From Formicarius rufipectus (lineage: Eukaryota > Chordata > Aves > Passeriformes > Formicariidae), in the NCBI GenBank assembly GCA_013399695.1, contig VXAU01002299.1, positions 1-64,000 of the forward strand: a stretch of 64,000 nucleotides of DNA, in the 5' to 3' direction. Below, in pieces: positions 1 through 12,403 of the stretch (the stretch's first letter is position 1; each line of letters opens with the position of its first letter). A program made the translations under genes and the position numbers. Under the pieces are notes generated by a model. That model worked only from the letters and a program-made list of their open reading frames with translations. It did no database searches and was not told the origin of the DNA.

Positions 1-1980
1 TTTGTCTGTCAGCTTGTCTGCCATTCACAAACATAAATCTATTACTAGAGATGAGTATAATCTAATAATAGTTTATTGGTGCTCCAGTTCAGGAGAACTA
101 AAATAGAAATATGTAATTGCCTTAAAAGGACATAATAAGATGAAAGATATATTTGCCATTAAGATTGTTTTGCTACTGTTTTATGAAGTTGTATAACACA
201 TCACCCATAAGGAATGACAGTATGACTCTTTGTGCTGTTGGTGGTGGCTTTTATAAAAAATGTAGAGCTGTAAAGTTTTAAATCCCTGTGCTTTCATTCC
301 ATTTTATCACACTACAACCAAATCAAATGAACAAAATCTCTGGAAGAAGAGTCAACACTGTTCTAATTTCAGGTGGAAATAGAATTTCACACAAGGCATG
401 AATTATTTTTCCAGGTTGAGCTGAGCTTACTCCAAGCCATTTCCTGACTAATTTATTAATCCAGAGTTCACAGCGTCTGAACTCCCCTGAAGAATTGCTC
501 CTCTGAAGTGTTTTATATCTTGCCTGCACTTCAAAACGCTGTCTTCATCATGAATTACCAATATCTGCCCAGCCGATGTGGAGCTTTTTTCCTTAGAGTG
601 TGACAACATCTCCATTTGAAGCACATCAGTACCGAATTAAAAGCAGATTCTGCCAATAGCTATATGAGAATCCCCTCCTAATGTGATTATAAATGATCCT
701 CAAATGCTGACTTTACTAATAGTAATCAGCTTATACAAGTGAGGAATTTGTGTTCCCTTCCTACATCCTCCCAGGATCTTTCAAGGTCGAAATATGTCAA
801 GACTGTACTTTAGAGATACTCTTTCATCAAACAAGCAACAAAAATGCTCGTTAGTGGATTCAAAATTAAGTTATGACAAAAGAACCTTTTGGACCAGTTG
901 AAGTAAACACATTGTCAGGGTCGATGCTGGTGGAGCAGCACAAAAGCACATCTGCTTGGTGCTATCACAGAGATTTACAAGCACTTCTTCTTTTCTCTCA
1001 GAATTGTTCTTCCTGTTCTGCAATGTGTAGATACTCGTCTGCCTCAAAAGCTCTTTGAATGCTTCATGAACAGTTGTCCCAATGAAAATCTTGTTTTGTC
1101 TAGTGGCACAAATAGCATGGCACTATATTAATTAAGAAACTAAACAAATCAAGCACTAAGAACTTATACATAACAATACCACAAAAGTCCAGATTCAGTG
1201 CACTGAGAAGGAACTAATTTTGAAAAATATCTCAGCATTTATTTTATAGGAAGACTGAAAAAATTATAAAATTATACATTTATAAGTCAACAGAGGGCAT
1301 ATCAAGCTCAAGTCAACTGTCTGGGTTTTTTTCTGGATTTGCCACCCACACATCAATATAATGCTGTTAATTTTTGCACTTTGAGCTAGATACATCCTCA
1401 TCTCTTTATTTCTGCAACAGTTCTTACCATTCTGTTTTTCTCCTCAAATGCTGATGACCCATTATTCTCATAGATCTGCCTATCACAAAGTCTTTTTCTT
1501 GATTAGAAATATTTAGCTTGTGTATAGTTTTACCCAAAAGATTATGGTTGCTTTCTGACATTAAATTTTTGTTTAGGTCTCTGCTGTTACCTTCTTCCCA
1601 GTATAAGAGTTTGTCATGTTTCCTTTAAACTTCATAGAAGGTAGTCAAGTTTCCGATCTTTAAAACTGGCATTTTTAAACATACAATGGTATTTCCCACA
1701 TTTACTGACTCATCTGAACAAATTCATCAGGTCTGCAAGGGATTCCCTTTTTACAACAGACAAATCTGTTTTCCTCTAACATAACTTATTGACATGTCCA
1801 TTATTTAATATTATATTGAGTAATTTGATGTATTTTGGCAACCTTGTCTGTTGTTAGTAGGGTTATGGAAGGACTTGGGAAGGAGGGTTTTGGGCAAAAG
1901 AGTCTGGAAAAGAAACACTGCTTTCAGAAATAGTGAAATAAGAGTTTGGGTATCGACTTGGCACACAGCAATGCAAGATT
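1..1980. other. Unique AT-rich noncoding stretch
   Basis: I recognise no gene or repeat here. Open frames do not exceed about 70 codons and resemble no family I know. The sequence is ordinary AT-rich intergenic or intronic DNA. Confidence 0.6.
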
Positions 1981-2046
1981 AAAAAATATATATTAGGTCA
2001 TATAATATAATATATATATTTATAATATATAATAATATATAATNNN
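1981..2046. repeat. TA-rich low-complexity tract ending in 3 Ns
   Basis: Almost pure A/T alternation (ATATAT, TATAATATAT) runs into three ambiguous bases at 2044-2046. The Ns probably mark a sequencing or consensus failure in the TA repeat, so its true length is uncertain. Confidence 0.85.
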
Positions 2047-2422
2047 AATTCTTTGGAATTGACATGAAGAAAAAGCTCATTCTTTTCTTCTCACTGGTCT
2101 TGATGTGGGTTGGGTATTTGCCATAAACATCCCAAACCAAAACCTCAGGTATCTCTGAATATTTCAGAGACTGATATTTCTTCTTGGATTGCTCACAAAA
2201 GGAGTGAGATTTAAATCAGAGACCCTTATTAAAATAGGGCTGTTTTATCTTGGGTACTTATTTTCTTAGAATAATTTTTAACACTGCATTATAGCCTATT
2301 TCTGAACAATAAAGAAACAATAAATGTTCACTTAAAATAAGTTATTCTCTAAGCAGTGTTGATGAAACATTTAGTTTATACAGACTAAGGCAACAGAAAG
2401 TAATATATTTATGTGAAAATAT

Positions 2423-2424
<2 letters not shown>

Positions 2425-2492
<68 letters not shown>
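2425..2492. repeat. (GATA)17 tetranucleotide microsatellite
   Basis: Seventeen uninterrupted GATA units cover 68 bp. Long pure tetranucleotide arrays like this are usually polymorphic. The minus-strand open frame across it, which reads as repeated Ile-Tyr-Leu-Ser, is only a product of the repeat. Confidence 0.97.
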
Positions 2493-2493
<1 letters not shown>

Positions 2494-2689
2494 AAATATT
2501 ATCAGCTACACAGTTGCTTATAAAAGACACCACTATATGACCTTGTGAGTCAGTGGTATGTTGGTACCTCCTGCTCTCTGTCCCTGGAATATATTTAGAC
2601 CTTTAAAGACCATGTTTTTCCAATGCAAGTACTTTAGGCTCAACAAATGGATTTGAAACAGTGACCCATTACGCACTGTAAGTTGCATT

Positions 2690-2735
2690 AATGAGCCTAG
2701 TGATCCCTTCTGGCCTCAGATGCTATGAACTATTA
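2690..2735 (+). mobile_element. Possible old CR1 LINE 3' end remnant
   Basis: The segment reads like the terminus of an ancient CR1 (a 'TAGTGATCCCTTCTGGCCT' type of motif followed by a degenerate ATTCTATGA-like octamer). Only about 45 bp is recognisable and the upstream sequence is too diverged to extend. A chance match is possible. Confidence 0.45.
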
Positions 2736-2739
2736 AATA

Positions 2740-4600
2740 TTCTAAAATAATTGCTGGTAGAAATCATTTCCATCACTGCAAAGCTCATCAAAGTATTGAA
2801 ATCCCACTTGCAGTTTGTTCTAACCATGGCTGGAGCTGTCAAAACCACTCAAGGACAACAAAACAAAGTGTGATATAAAGAGGATTTTGTATAAAGCTAC
2901 TTTGCATGAGGATGTTACTATTTTTAAGGAAAATTCAAGAGAAGTATCACTATTTTCAATACCTAAGTATTCATTTAGTAGTTTGTCGAGATATGACTCT
3001 CCAAATGTCTTCAGAATTAACTTCTCTGGTGGATTCATGCCCATTTCAGAAAGGACACTGAGAATGCAGTTCCCATTTACAAGGAAAACTGGTCACATTC
3101 AGCTAAAACTGTCTGACACAAACTACTCCATCCATTGGGGTTTTTTTTGCTTAAATTCCCCCAAAGACCATAATAGAAGAAAAACTGTGGGGAGAGGGTC
3201 TTAAGTTGAAAAACAAAGTAAAGTTTAACTGGCCTGCTGTTGTAAAGAGACAGAGGGTAAGGAAAGCAGCCACTCTTCAATGACTTAATATGCTTTGCTT
3301 TCAAATTTTGGGGGAAAATGTGGGTATTTGATTATGGACACAAGACAGATGTAGAATGTGGTCCAGGGAAGACAGAAGCTCAAACCACCCATAACAGTTT
3401 GCATTATTAAAATTTATATTGTGTTTAAAAGATGACCACATAGATTTCTTTAAGTCCATTACTACTTTTCTTTCAAAAATGTTTTAGATTCCAGGAGTAA
3501 TTGTAAAGAAAAGTGGATACAGAATCTTTGATGTTGTTTTCTTACACTTTTCTATTATGGTCATTAATCCCAATGTTTGAATGCAGGTTCCAACTCATCA
3601 ATTAAAAAGAAAATTACTTTACATGGGGAACAAAAGTTCAAGGATGAGAGGTACAACACCTCAGGAGCTTTACCTATTTGGCATTACAACTAACTCATGA
3701 ATGTACTTCGGTAGAATTAAAGAATTAAATTGATATTTTTAAGACAGAAATTATTTACTCTTAACATTAATCACAAACTAACGTCTGGTTAAATAAGGAG
3801 ACTGTGAAAACAATTTGACCAATATAATTTTGATTTTCGTTTTGACCAACATTGTTTCAGACAAATAAATAATTTCATCATAAGAAAAAGATTTTACTAC
3901 CTGTAATCATCACCAAATATCTTAACTTGAAATTCCCTTTCTCTGATATTTTAACAATGAAATTCCATGGTACAAAAACAAGCATATAGCAAACATACTT
4001 CTTTTTTATATGTGTATAATTTACCTTGTTAACATTTGAGTCCATATAGGTACTTTTTTAGGTTATTCTCAGACTTTTACCTAAAAACATTCCAGGAATT
4101 TGTTCAGGAAGTTGGATTATTACTGGAGCTGTAGGAATGACCCACCATATAGAAAATGAAGTCCAATTTATTCTACAATGTCACTCATCCTGTCACCTGT
4201 CCCCATAATAACAAATAAGTTTCATCATATAATTTAGTTTCTGCTCAACCACAAAAATTAAAAGTCACAGTAATGGATGAGGAAAACCAGGAGGTTTTGG
4301 GTTTCATTATGCTTTTTTTTTAGGGAAAATACTGTAATACTGTCTTGAAAAGCATTTAAAAGACAATTTTGGATTTAAGTTGCCTCACTTTTAAAATTAA
4401 ATAGTCCAGGTTTTCAAAGCTATTATATAGATTTCCTCACAATTTTGAACTATTTACACAATGCTGAAGAAACGGGATAATAGAAAGAGAACCTAAGCAA
4501 ACAAAGAAACAGATGTTCTCAATCTGAAAAGAAAACAGATGTTGCTTTCATTTAAATAACAATTTGACCGAAACAATCAGTACCTTGGAAAGGGAGGGAG
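2740..4600. other. Unique AT-rich noncoding stretch
   Basis: No repeat family recognised. The frame of about 105 codons at 2887-3204 is overlapped by open frames on the other strand, has no recognisable domain and no strong splice context, so I do not call it a gene. Confidence 0.55.
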
Positions 4601-4609
4601 GTCTTTAAT

Positions 4610-4795
4610 ATATAACAGTGTGGGCATTTCCAGCATCTGGATGAGCTACACCACATCTGCTGAGCAGATGCAGTAGTGGGATAATTCTGAAATTCAGCAA
4701 CAGTCAATCTGAGGATGCCTTATCCAATTCGTTCCATGTTCCCTCGGGGGTGTAAATGCTATTTATTGGCACAATGTGTAATTAAAGACTGATAG
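4610..4795. promoter_or_regulatory. Possible conserved noncoding element
   Basis: A complex, repeat-free block with short homeodomain-like words (TAATTA, ATTTATTGG, GTGTAATTAAAG) and higher GC than its flanks. This texture is common in vertebrate enhancers, but I judge it by appearance only. Confidence 0.2.
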
Positions 4796-5051
4796 GAAGT
4801 TTTACCTCCCTGTCATTCTAAATTCTCTTTCTCTGCATGTGGAAAATAAACTTCACTGAGTTTCTTCTTTGCCAAAAGAAATACTTAGTATTGGAAACTA
4901 GAATGAATGACATGGGGTCAAACAAAGAGTGATGAACAGCAACGGGGTATGAACTTCTGATTTCACCATCCACACAACCAAAATGATTCTGGAATGGGGT
5001 TATATTTGCAGGCAGCCTATCTGCCCAAAACCCTTTTAGAGAAACCTTCTT

Positions 5052-5254
5052 CAGACACCACAAAACCCAAAATGGAATGAAACAAGACAGAAAAACAAAC
5101 AAAAAAAAAAGAAACCAAAAAACAACACCCCCCCAAAAAACCCAAAAAAACAAACCAACCCAAAAAATCCACCATCACTGCAAAAGGAAACCTAAAAAGA
5201 AATAAGCAAATAAAACAGTAATAATAACAAAAACAACAAACCAAACAAAGCCCC
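5052..5254 (+). repeat. C/A-rich strand-asymmetric tract
   Basis: For about 200 bp the plus strand is overwhelmingly A and C, in irregular runs such as AAAACCC, CAAACCAACC and a CCCCCCC run near 5130, with very little G or T. It is not a clean microsatellite because the unit keeps changing. Similar tracts recur in the window in both orientations. The minus-strand frames crossing it (rich in Phe, Val, Trp, Gly) are artefacts of composition. Confidence 0.85.
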
Positions 5255-6477
5255 ATTATTATTATTATTTGCCTTTAGTAGGAGGAAGTTAGCAAGTTTT
5301 TTCAGTGTATTTGAGGGGGTTTTGATCACTGGGATCATGGAGGTTTCCCAATGACACTACTCTCAAATGTTGGGGTTCAGAATCCATCAAAACGCATTTT
5401 CTGCCAGAACTTCTCTGTCACTTGACACAGTTTCTTAAACCTAAATACATGTTTTACAAAACCTCTGGGTTTTCTGATCACCTAGTGTTTCTGTGGATAC
5501 TCCCAGGTAGAAGCAGTGCTGGCTCTTCACTTCTGAGATTTATCTACTGCACATGCAGTATAAAATGTGTGCTCTTCCATAAAATAATAATTCTCAGAGA
5601 TTTAATTTAAGAGCCATCTGATACAATCTGATATAAGATTAACCTCAAACTTAAAATAAAAGTCATCAGTAGTTCCAGCTTTAGGTAAATAGTATCTGTA
5701 GACCCAGGAGCAGGTAAAGGCCATCAGTGCTGAGCAAAGGCACACTGATGGGGACTGGAATTTCTCCCCATGTCACTGACTGCAGATGAAGATTCACCAC
5801 ACTTCTCCATCTGACTGATTTTCACAGGATCCGGAACTTCTTTTTTTTTCATCTCATATGAAAAGGTGTCATAACAGATCACAGGCAACCTGATTTCAAA
5901 TAATTCAAGTTTTTATTTCATTCTTTAGTGCCTGGTGTACATAAGAATTTAATACACTCAGACATGAGAGATATGTGTTGAATTCATTTTATTGAGTTCT
6001 TTCCTTTTTTGAGTGCCTCTGTGTGTTTGTGTATTGGAGTGGCAGAAGGAGCCAGAAAGATTTATAGACTTTATTTTCTGATAAGCTTTACAAAGGAAAA
6101 GGTCAGAATTTTCAGCCACCTGGAATCTAAATAGCAATAAAATGTACAGACAACTCTCTCTTAAAAGTAATAAAATTCAATATTGTTTCCATGAGTATCT
6201 GTTACTATTACCTTTTTTCTTAAATTCATTTTTACCCCACCAAATTCAATAGTTTCAACCCTACAATATTAAAAAGTTTTAATTTAAATATACCATTTGA
6301 TCAGGAAGTTAAACAGAGTTTCTTATCTATCTGTTATACTGTTTTCATCCTTTTTGTTTCCATTAGGCAAAGTCAGTTTGAAAATGTCAGACCTTAAGTT
6401 TTCCTTAGTAAAGATACTAGGAGTAAAAGAGGGCAAAGAAAATTGTTCTACAACAGGAAGATGGCAAAAAAATAGGT
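5255..6477. other. Unique AT-rich noncoding stretch
   Basis: It opens with a short (ATT)n run at 5257-5270. After that I see nothing recognisable: no repeats, and only frames of about 60 codons. Confidence 0.55.
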
Positions 6478-6665
6478 AGAACAAAAAAACCAAACCAGAT
6501 CAAACAACAAACAAACAAACAAAAACTAAAAACAACAAAACAAAAAACCCCAAACACAAACAAACAACCTAACCAAACCAACCAACCAACCAACCAAAAT
6601 AACCAAAAACACTTCAGAAAAAAAAACAAAACAAAACCAATCAAATATAACCAAAACAAAAAGAA
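6478..6665 (+). repeat. C/A-rich strand-asymmetric tract with (CCAA)n core
   Basis: About 190 bp of A and C on the plus strand, including (CAAA)n near 6507-6523 and (CCAA)n near 6574-6596. The texture matches the tract at 5052-5254. The minus-strand frame here (Phe/Trp/Leu/Val-rich) is a compositional artefact. Confidence 0.85.
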
Positions 6666-7900
6666 AATTAAATCAGTTCTGTATATTAGGTGAAATAAAT
6701 TAAAATATAAGTTCTATCAAAAAATTCTACTAATTAAGGCAGAATTCTGTAAGATCTTGTTCAATTGAATTTCTTCTATCAGCAGTAGCAGGACATGAAA
6801 TAATAAGTCCCAATTTCCTACAAAAACTATATCCAAAAACTGCAGTACTGCTATTAAAATAAGAAATAAACAATAAGGCAAATTTAATATGCAAGTCTAT
6901 TTACAGTTGTACAACTTAACTTCTTGGCGGATAATTTAAATCAGATTTAGACAGGCAACATGTGTTTATTTGTTCAGATAGACTCAGAACTATTAAGAAA
7001 GTAATACTGAAAATGAAAACATGAGTGAAACACATAACAACTGAAAGGATTGAATGCAACTTGGGTGGGAAAAAACAAAGCCAAAATGAAAATCAAAACT
7101 TAATTAAGCAAAACTAAGAAAAAGGGATTTGGAGTTAATGAAGAAGGAGAAATAGAAAGTATTTTTGAGATTTACAGAAATTTAAAGTCATTTACTCAGA
7201 CTCTTATTTACTTACAATTCATACAAGAAACATCTACACTGCAAATTAGGTATGGTTGGTTTTACTACATTAGACAATCTATTCCACAACATTTGTTGCA
7301 GGAGAGTCATGTGGATGTTACAGCAAGGCTGATCAGGTACGTTTTACCTCACATTTGTTCCAGCAGGGTTTAAAAATAAACACTGAAGACTCAATAGATG
7401 CCCTTCTGTTGCACTAACACTGTCTTGGACTGACTTTTTTTTCCCTTATTAAATAAACACTGGATTCCTATGAAAACATAGGAATCTAGAAATCTGGTAG
7501 CAAGAAAAGGACATACAAAATAATATTCCCAGTAAAATTACACAGCAAGTTGGATAGTCAAATATGTGTGATCTTTTTTCCTTTCTTCCCCCACCCCTCC
7601 ATTTCTATTCCTGGAGATAAATGTCCTATATTCATTAAGGACTGGGTATATAAACTCATAATTTAGAAACAAGACAGGGAGAACGTTCTTATTGTCCACA
7701 CCAATCTAATAAGCCAACAGGAAGAGCAGTATATTTTGGTACATTTTTTTGTCTGGCAATTCTTTTATTGCTGCATTAACAGCAGTCCCACCCTGAAAAT
7801 CAGTGTGAAAACTAGTTCTTCCCTAAATCTTGTCTCCCTGTAAAATGACAAGTGTTCCTATGAAAGGCAGAGCTCAGATAACTCAGGTTTTAGATAGTGG
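6666..7900. other. Unique AT-rich noncoding stretch with one hairpin
   Basis: No transposon recognised. At 7460-7472 and 7477-7489 there is a 13-bp inverted repeat with one mismatch around an AAAA loop. The rest has no feature I can support. Confidence 0.55.
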
Positions 7901-8008
7901 CAGAGAATCTCAGACTGGTTGAGGTGGGAGGGACCTTAAAGATCATTCTATTACATACCCTCTGTCATGGACAGGGAGATAGGAACACCTTCTACTAGAC
8001 ATCACAAG
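7901..8008 (-). mobile_element. CR1 LINE fragment, 3' end (minus strand)
   Basis: The plus strand reads as the reverse complement of a CR1 tail: 'GAGAATCTCAGACTGGTTGAG', then 'GGGAGGGACCTTAAAGATCAT', then a CATGGACAGGGA segment. The element's 3' end is at the low-coordinate side. Only about 100 bp remains, a typical 5'-truncated dead copy. Confidence 0.8.
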
Positions 8009-8573
8009 AGAAAATTTTGGGTAGAAATATGTGTGGCTGCAAGTACCAAAAAAGCACAACAGAGGTGGAAAAGAACAAGAGGGAGAACAATTAGGAGATG
8101 AAAATGGTGTACAAACTAGGAACGGTGTAAATTACACATTATCAAGAAAATATTCACAAAATGGATTTATAACACAAAATATTTAGTTTTACATGATCAA
8201 AAGTAGAAGGAAAAGCTTAATATATTGCAAATTAATTTTTAACTTTCACTATGCAGCCCTTTTTATTACAAGATGCAACAAGCTTCTATATGTTAATACT
8301 GTGATATAAGGAATATCAATCTGTGTACTGCCACTGTTTGTCATTATTAAAACTAAAGGTTTTATTTGGTTTCATAAAGTTTCATTGGAATAAATTTCAT
8401 TGATCCCTGAAGAAAGAGATATTACTGCTGGCCTCTCTATTTTCAGAAAGCCAACGTTCCTCGATACACACATTTGAACATGTTTGGTTTGGGGTAAAAG
8501 CCCTTGTGATGTTCCACTAATTCTGTCTTCTCATAAAATGCCAGCTGAAGCACCTTGTTTAGCGTTTGTCAAA

Positions 8574-8655
8574 CACAGAGTTATAGAACATCCAGAGCTG
8601 GGAGGGGCCCAGGAGGGTCATCGAGAGCAGCTCCTGGCGCTGCCCAGAACAGTCC
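8574..8655 (-). mobile_element. CR1 LINE fragment, 3' end (minus strand)
   Basis: Plus-strand words such as 'CACAGAGTTATAGAACATCC', 'GAGCTGGGAGGGGCCC' and 'GGGTCATCGAGAGCAGCTCC' fit the reverse complement of an avian CR1 tail, of a different subfamily from the copy at 7.9 kb. It is about 80 bp and strongly 5'-truncated. Confidence 0.8.
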
Positions 8656-9630
8656 CAAAACTTATCAGGATATCATTTTTCTCTCATAATTTGCAATCAC
8701 CTCTCACCTGCATTTTTAAAATGCAAAAATAGATTATTATGAAAGTTGCATTTTCTTCACAGTGTGCTACGTTTATGTGCAGACCAGTATTAAATATATA
8801 TATATTGATTTAGACAGATATATATATAGGTATGTAGTGTATGCATCCCATAAAGTTGATCCATTGGTTTCCAGTAAATTGCAGACCTGACCATGAATTA
8901 ACTAATACGTGGTATAAAATAACATTCTGCTTCTCAGCCTGGATTAAATTCCAGCTGCTTTGATCAAACATGTAAAAAAATCTATTACTTCCTAATGAAC
9001 ATAATGTTCTACAATCAACTTGATTGGTATTATGTGGGGAATTACAATTTTACTCATTGTTGCTGGGAATGATATATTCCACTACAGCATCAGCCAGGCC
9101 TCAGAGATAAGAGGCTTTAAGAGTTTAATTAGAAAAGGTTTTTAGTCTTAAAGATATGCAAAGAAGATTAATACTAGTGGGCTTGAAAGCTACATGGGAT
9201 CTCCGATGACAACTCCCGCTTTGAGGCAAATACTTGTTTTCTAATCAAAACCAACAGTACTAAAAATGCTTTGAAGGGATCTATGCAGGCATTCTTATTC
9301 TCCAGTTGCAGTGACAATCAAAATATTGACACTAATCTGGATCTCTGCACTCAGACGTACTGAGGGAAACAAGTGAGATTTGTAACATCTGCCCATGGAT
9401 CTTCCTATGGAGCCAGAGCCACTTACAGCCATCACCATCCTTCCACGGTCATCAAATACAGGAGCAACCACTGAAACAGAATCACATTCAACAGATGTTT
9501 CCAACACATTTATTGAAGATGAGGGATTGGGATGGTCTGACTCTACCATGGGAACTGAATGGCCACAAAGGTTTTGTGAACTGCAGTGTAGATGTCTTAG
9601 GACAAACATAACATAGTTCATACTGTTGAA
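8656..9630. other. Unique stretch with a doubly open 9.38-9.62 kb block
   Basis: 8770-8830 has short TA repeats. The block 9380-9620 is less AT-rich and stays open on both strands (about 73 codons plus, about 108 codons minus). I recognise no domain in either translation and make no gene call. Confidence 0.4.
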
Positions 9631-9635
9631 ACGTT

Positions 9636-10112
9636 GAGAATCACAGAATGGCCAGTCTTGGAAAGGACCTTAAAGCTCATCCTGTCATAGGCAGGGACAC
9701 CTCCCACCAGCCCAGGTTGCTTCAAGCCCCATCCAACCTGGCCTTGGACACTCCCAGGGATGGGGCAGCCACAGCTTCTCTGCCCAATCTGTGCCAGACC
9801 CTGCCCACCCTGACAGGGAAGAATTTCTTCTCAATATCCAGTATAACCCTCCTCTCTGTCAGTGTGAATCCATTCCCCCTTGCCCTGTCACTCCCAGTCC
9901 TTTTCAATAGTCTCTCTCCATCTTTCTTGGAGCTCCTTTAAGTAGTGAAAGGACACAATTAGGTGACCCCAAAATCGTTTTTTTTTTTCTCCAGGCTAAA
10001 GTATCCCAGTTCTCTAGGCCTTTCCTTGTAGAAGAGGTGTTCCATCCCTCTGATCATCTTGATGGCAGTCCATTGGATCTTATTCCTCTTTTGGACCCTA
10101 ATCCTGGTTCTT
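9636..10112 (-). mobile_element. CR1 LINE fragment, 3' region (minus strand)
   Basis: About 475 bp matches the CR1 3' region in reverse complement. It starts with 'GAGAATCACAGAATGGCC', continues through the 'GGACCTTAAAGCTCATCC' and 'GGGCAGCCACAGCTTCTCTG' segments, and ends in the 'CTCCAGGCTAAAGTATCCCA' and 'GATCATCTTGATGGC' words. The 5' end is truncated near 10110. Short open frames on both strands are chance products of this element. Confidence 0.93.
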
Positions 10113-10755
10113 AAGTGAAACAATCATACAAAAGTGTTATAAGTACTGAAGAGGGAACACAAGCTTCCTGAGACAGAAATAGTGAGGTGAAATCTGAGAG
10201 GCAGAATGCAGAGAGAATAACAACAGCATGGTCTAACACGTGTGTAGATTAGTTTTCTAAATGTGTTTAGTACTTATGTATGAGAGAACAGATTACTGCA
10301 GCTTCTCATTCTAATTTTGGAGTCTTCTCATATGGAGGGTGGTCATGGCAGATACACCTTGTTCACACTCGACATTAAATAGAAGTCTTCAACAGATGTC
10401 TCCCTGGCACTGTGAGCACTGCAGATAAGCAGTCATAATTAAATGTCAAACAAGAACTTCCAATCGAATAAACAAAACTTTTTTAAGCCACTGTGTGCTC
10501 CAAATATTGTACCATAGTGTGTACATAGAACATACCAAGGATGTCTGCTCAGAAAGGAACAGGATGGTAAAGATTTTCATGATGCAGAATGGTGTGTTTT
10601 ACCTATGAAGGCTGTTAACTTTATTTCTAGAAAGCTTAGACAGCCATGGAAAAAGCAACAGCTCATGAGGAACATATGTCTTCTTTACCTACAATAGCTG
10701 GTATCAGCATAGTTTAAAAAATAACACTCTCAAACCAGACATGTTTCTGTGTTAA
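10113..10755. other. Unique noncoding stretch
   Basis: No repeat or gene recognised between the CR1 copy and a 24-bp tandem repeat. Confidence 0.5.
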
Positions 10756-10827
10756 AAAATAAATATACAAATTAAAACCAAAATAAATATACAAATCATA
10801 ACCAAAATAAATACACAAATCAAAACC
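10756..10827. repeat. 24-bp tandem repeat, 3 copies
   Basis: Three copies lie at 10756-10779, 10780-10803 and 10804-10827. Each begins AAAATAAAT and ends with AACC. They differ by one to three bases, so the array is a small, mildly diverged minisatellite. Confidence 0.9.
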
Positions 10828-11810
10828 AAAGAGACAGCTTAATTCCAGCCAGGGACTGAAGAAATACTTCTTCTTTTAAGATGGTTGTGTCAATGATATT
10901 CATGTGAAGACTAATGTGCTTGAAGGCACAGATTTCAGCTAAAAGGCAGTAAAGGAACTAGGATACCCCATCAAAACTACTAGCTTAAAGCAATAGCAAA
11001 GCAGCATGAGTAAAGCCTTTTAGCTGGAAATGCTGCCACAGGGATAGCTACCCACAGGATTACATTGAGTCCAAATGGAAAGATAATCTGTTTGACCAAA
11101 ATTGACCACTTATGGCTACTATCTCTGATAAGGGAGCCAGATATATGCAAACATTCATCTTTTTATTCTGTTGCCTTTTAATCCAAAAGTCTGATTTTTC
11201 CCTGCAGTGAGGGAGAACCTTCACACAGCAAGGGCATAAGGCTTATTTAAAACCTGCCAAGTACTAATAGCATCTGAACTACTGTTTTCCTGAAGCACAC
11301 CAATTTAGGATCAAATGGAGGAGAAATTTCAATTTGCGGGACTGGCTCTGGGTCTTGCAATAGTCTCATTCCAGGAGTGGTACCTCAGAGGAGCTGAAGT
11401 GCAGGGCTTAGAGCACAAGCACTGCTTGATTGACTCTAATCAATGCTGGGCTCCTGCTGCTGGCAGCCTCATCAGGTGGGGTACATCAGACTCATGTGCC
11501 TCCCCAGTATGGGCAAAGTTATTGGAAATTTGTATGAATATCTCGAGACAGGTTTTCTTCCTCCTTCACCAGTCTTCCAGCCTTAACATGCACTGATGAG
11601 ATCACCCATTGCATGGGTTACTTCTCTTCTCTGATATGCTCATGTATTCTAAAAGCCCAACGTCAAATTTGCACAGATGGTGGTGACAATTTGATTTCGA
11701 GTATGTGCCACTTCCTGGTTCCCTTACAAATCAGGGGCACATAATCGTTCTTATTAGTTAAAACACTACACCATCAGCGGGAAAACTGGGGTGAAGATCC
11801 AAGAAATAGC
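10828..11810. other. Unique noncoding stretch
   Basis: No repeat recognised. The frame at 11315-11596 (about 93 codons) has no known domain and no other coding support. Confidence 0.5.
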
Positions 11811-11818
11811 AGTTTATA

Positions 11819-12402
11819 CCACAGAATCCCAGGATATTTGTGGTTGGAAGGCACCTCTGGAGCCCCCCCAGCCCCAGCCCTGCCCAGGCAGGGTCACTCT
11901 GAGCGGGGGGCACAGGAAGGTGCCCAGGGGGCTCTGGGGTGTCTCCACACAGGGACACTCCACACCCTCCCCGGGCAGCTGTTCCAGCTCTGCCACCTCC
12001 ACGCCAACAAGTTCTGCCCCAGGGGGAGGGGAACCGGTTGTGTCCCAGTCGGTGCCCGTCGCTCCCGGTGCTGGCACCGGCACCGCCGAGCAGAGGGTGG
12101 CACCATCCTCTGACCCCCCTGCAGATGTTTGTGTGCGTGGATGGGATCCCCTCTCGCTCTGCTCCTCTCCACACTGACCAGCCCCAGCTCCCGCAGCCTC
12201 TGCTCACCACGGAGATGCTCCACACCCCAAATCCTCTCTGTGGCCCCTGCTGGACCCTCTCCAGCAGCTCCTGCTCTGGCTTGTCCTCAGTAGCCCAGCC
12301 CTGGAACCTATCCCAGATGTGGCCCCACTAGGGCCGAGCAGAGGGGCAGGATCCCCTCCCTGACCTGCTGGCCACTCTCCCTGGAGCCCCCCAGAATACC
12401 AG
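11819..12402 (-). mobile_element. CR1 LINE fragment, GC-rich 3' region (minus strand)
   Basis: The plus strand starts 'ACCACAGAATCCCAGGATAT' and ends with 'CCACTAGGGCCGAGCAGAGG' and 'GGATCCCCTCCCTGACCTGC', which match the CR1 3' region in reverse complement. This copy is far more GC-rich than its surroundings, which is why six overlapping frames of 70-155 codons stay open here; none is a gene. It may be a fairly young or GC-biased subfamily. The 5' truncation is near 12402, directly against a CATA microsatellite. Confidence 0.85.
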
Positions 12403-12403
12403 G

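Noticed and set aside
2342..2533. 63-codon minus frame with a regular Ile-Tyr-Leu-Ser repeat
   Set aside because: It is the translation of the (GATA)17 microsatellite.
4818..5256. Hydrophobic minus-strand frames resembling membrane proteins
   Set aside because: Phe, Val, Trp, Cys and Gly arise from translating the G/T strand of a C/A-rich tract. The same holds for frames at 6417-6659, 33191-33637 and 35867-36195.
11758..12331. Six overlapping frames of 89-155 codons on both strands
   Set aside because: They lie over a GC-rich CR1 3' region, which is noncoding; the openness comes from few A/T-rich stop codons.
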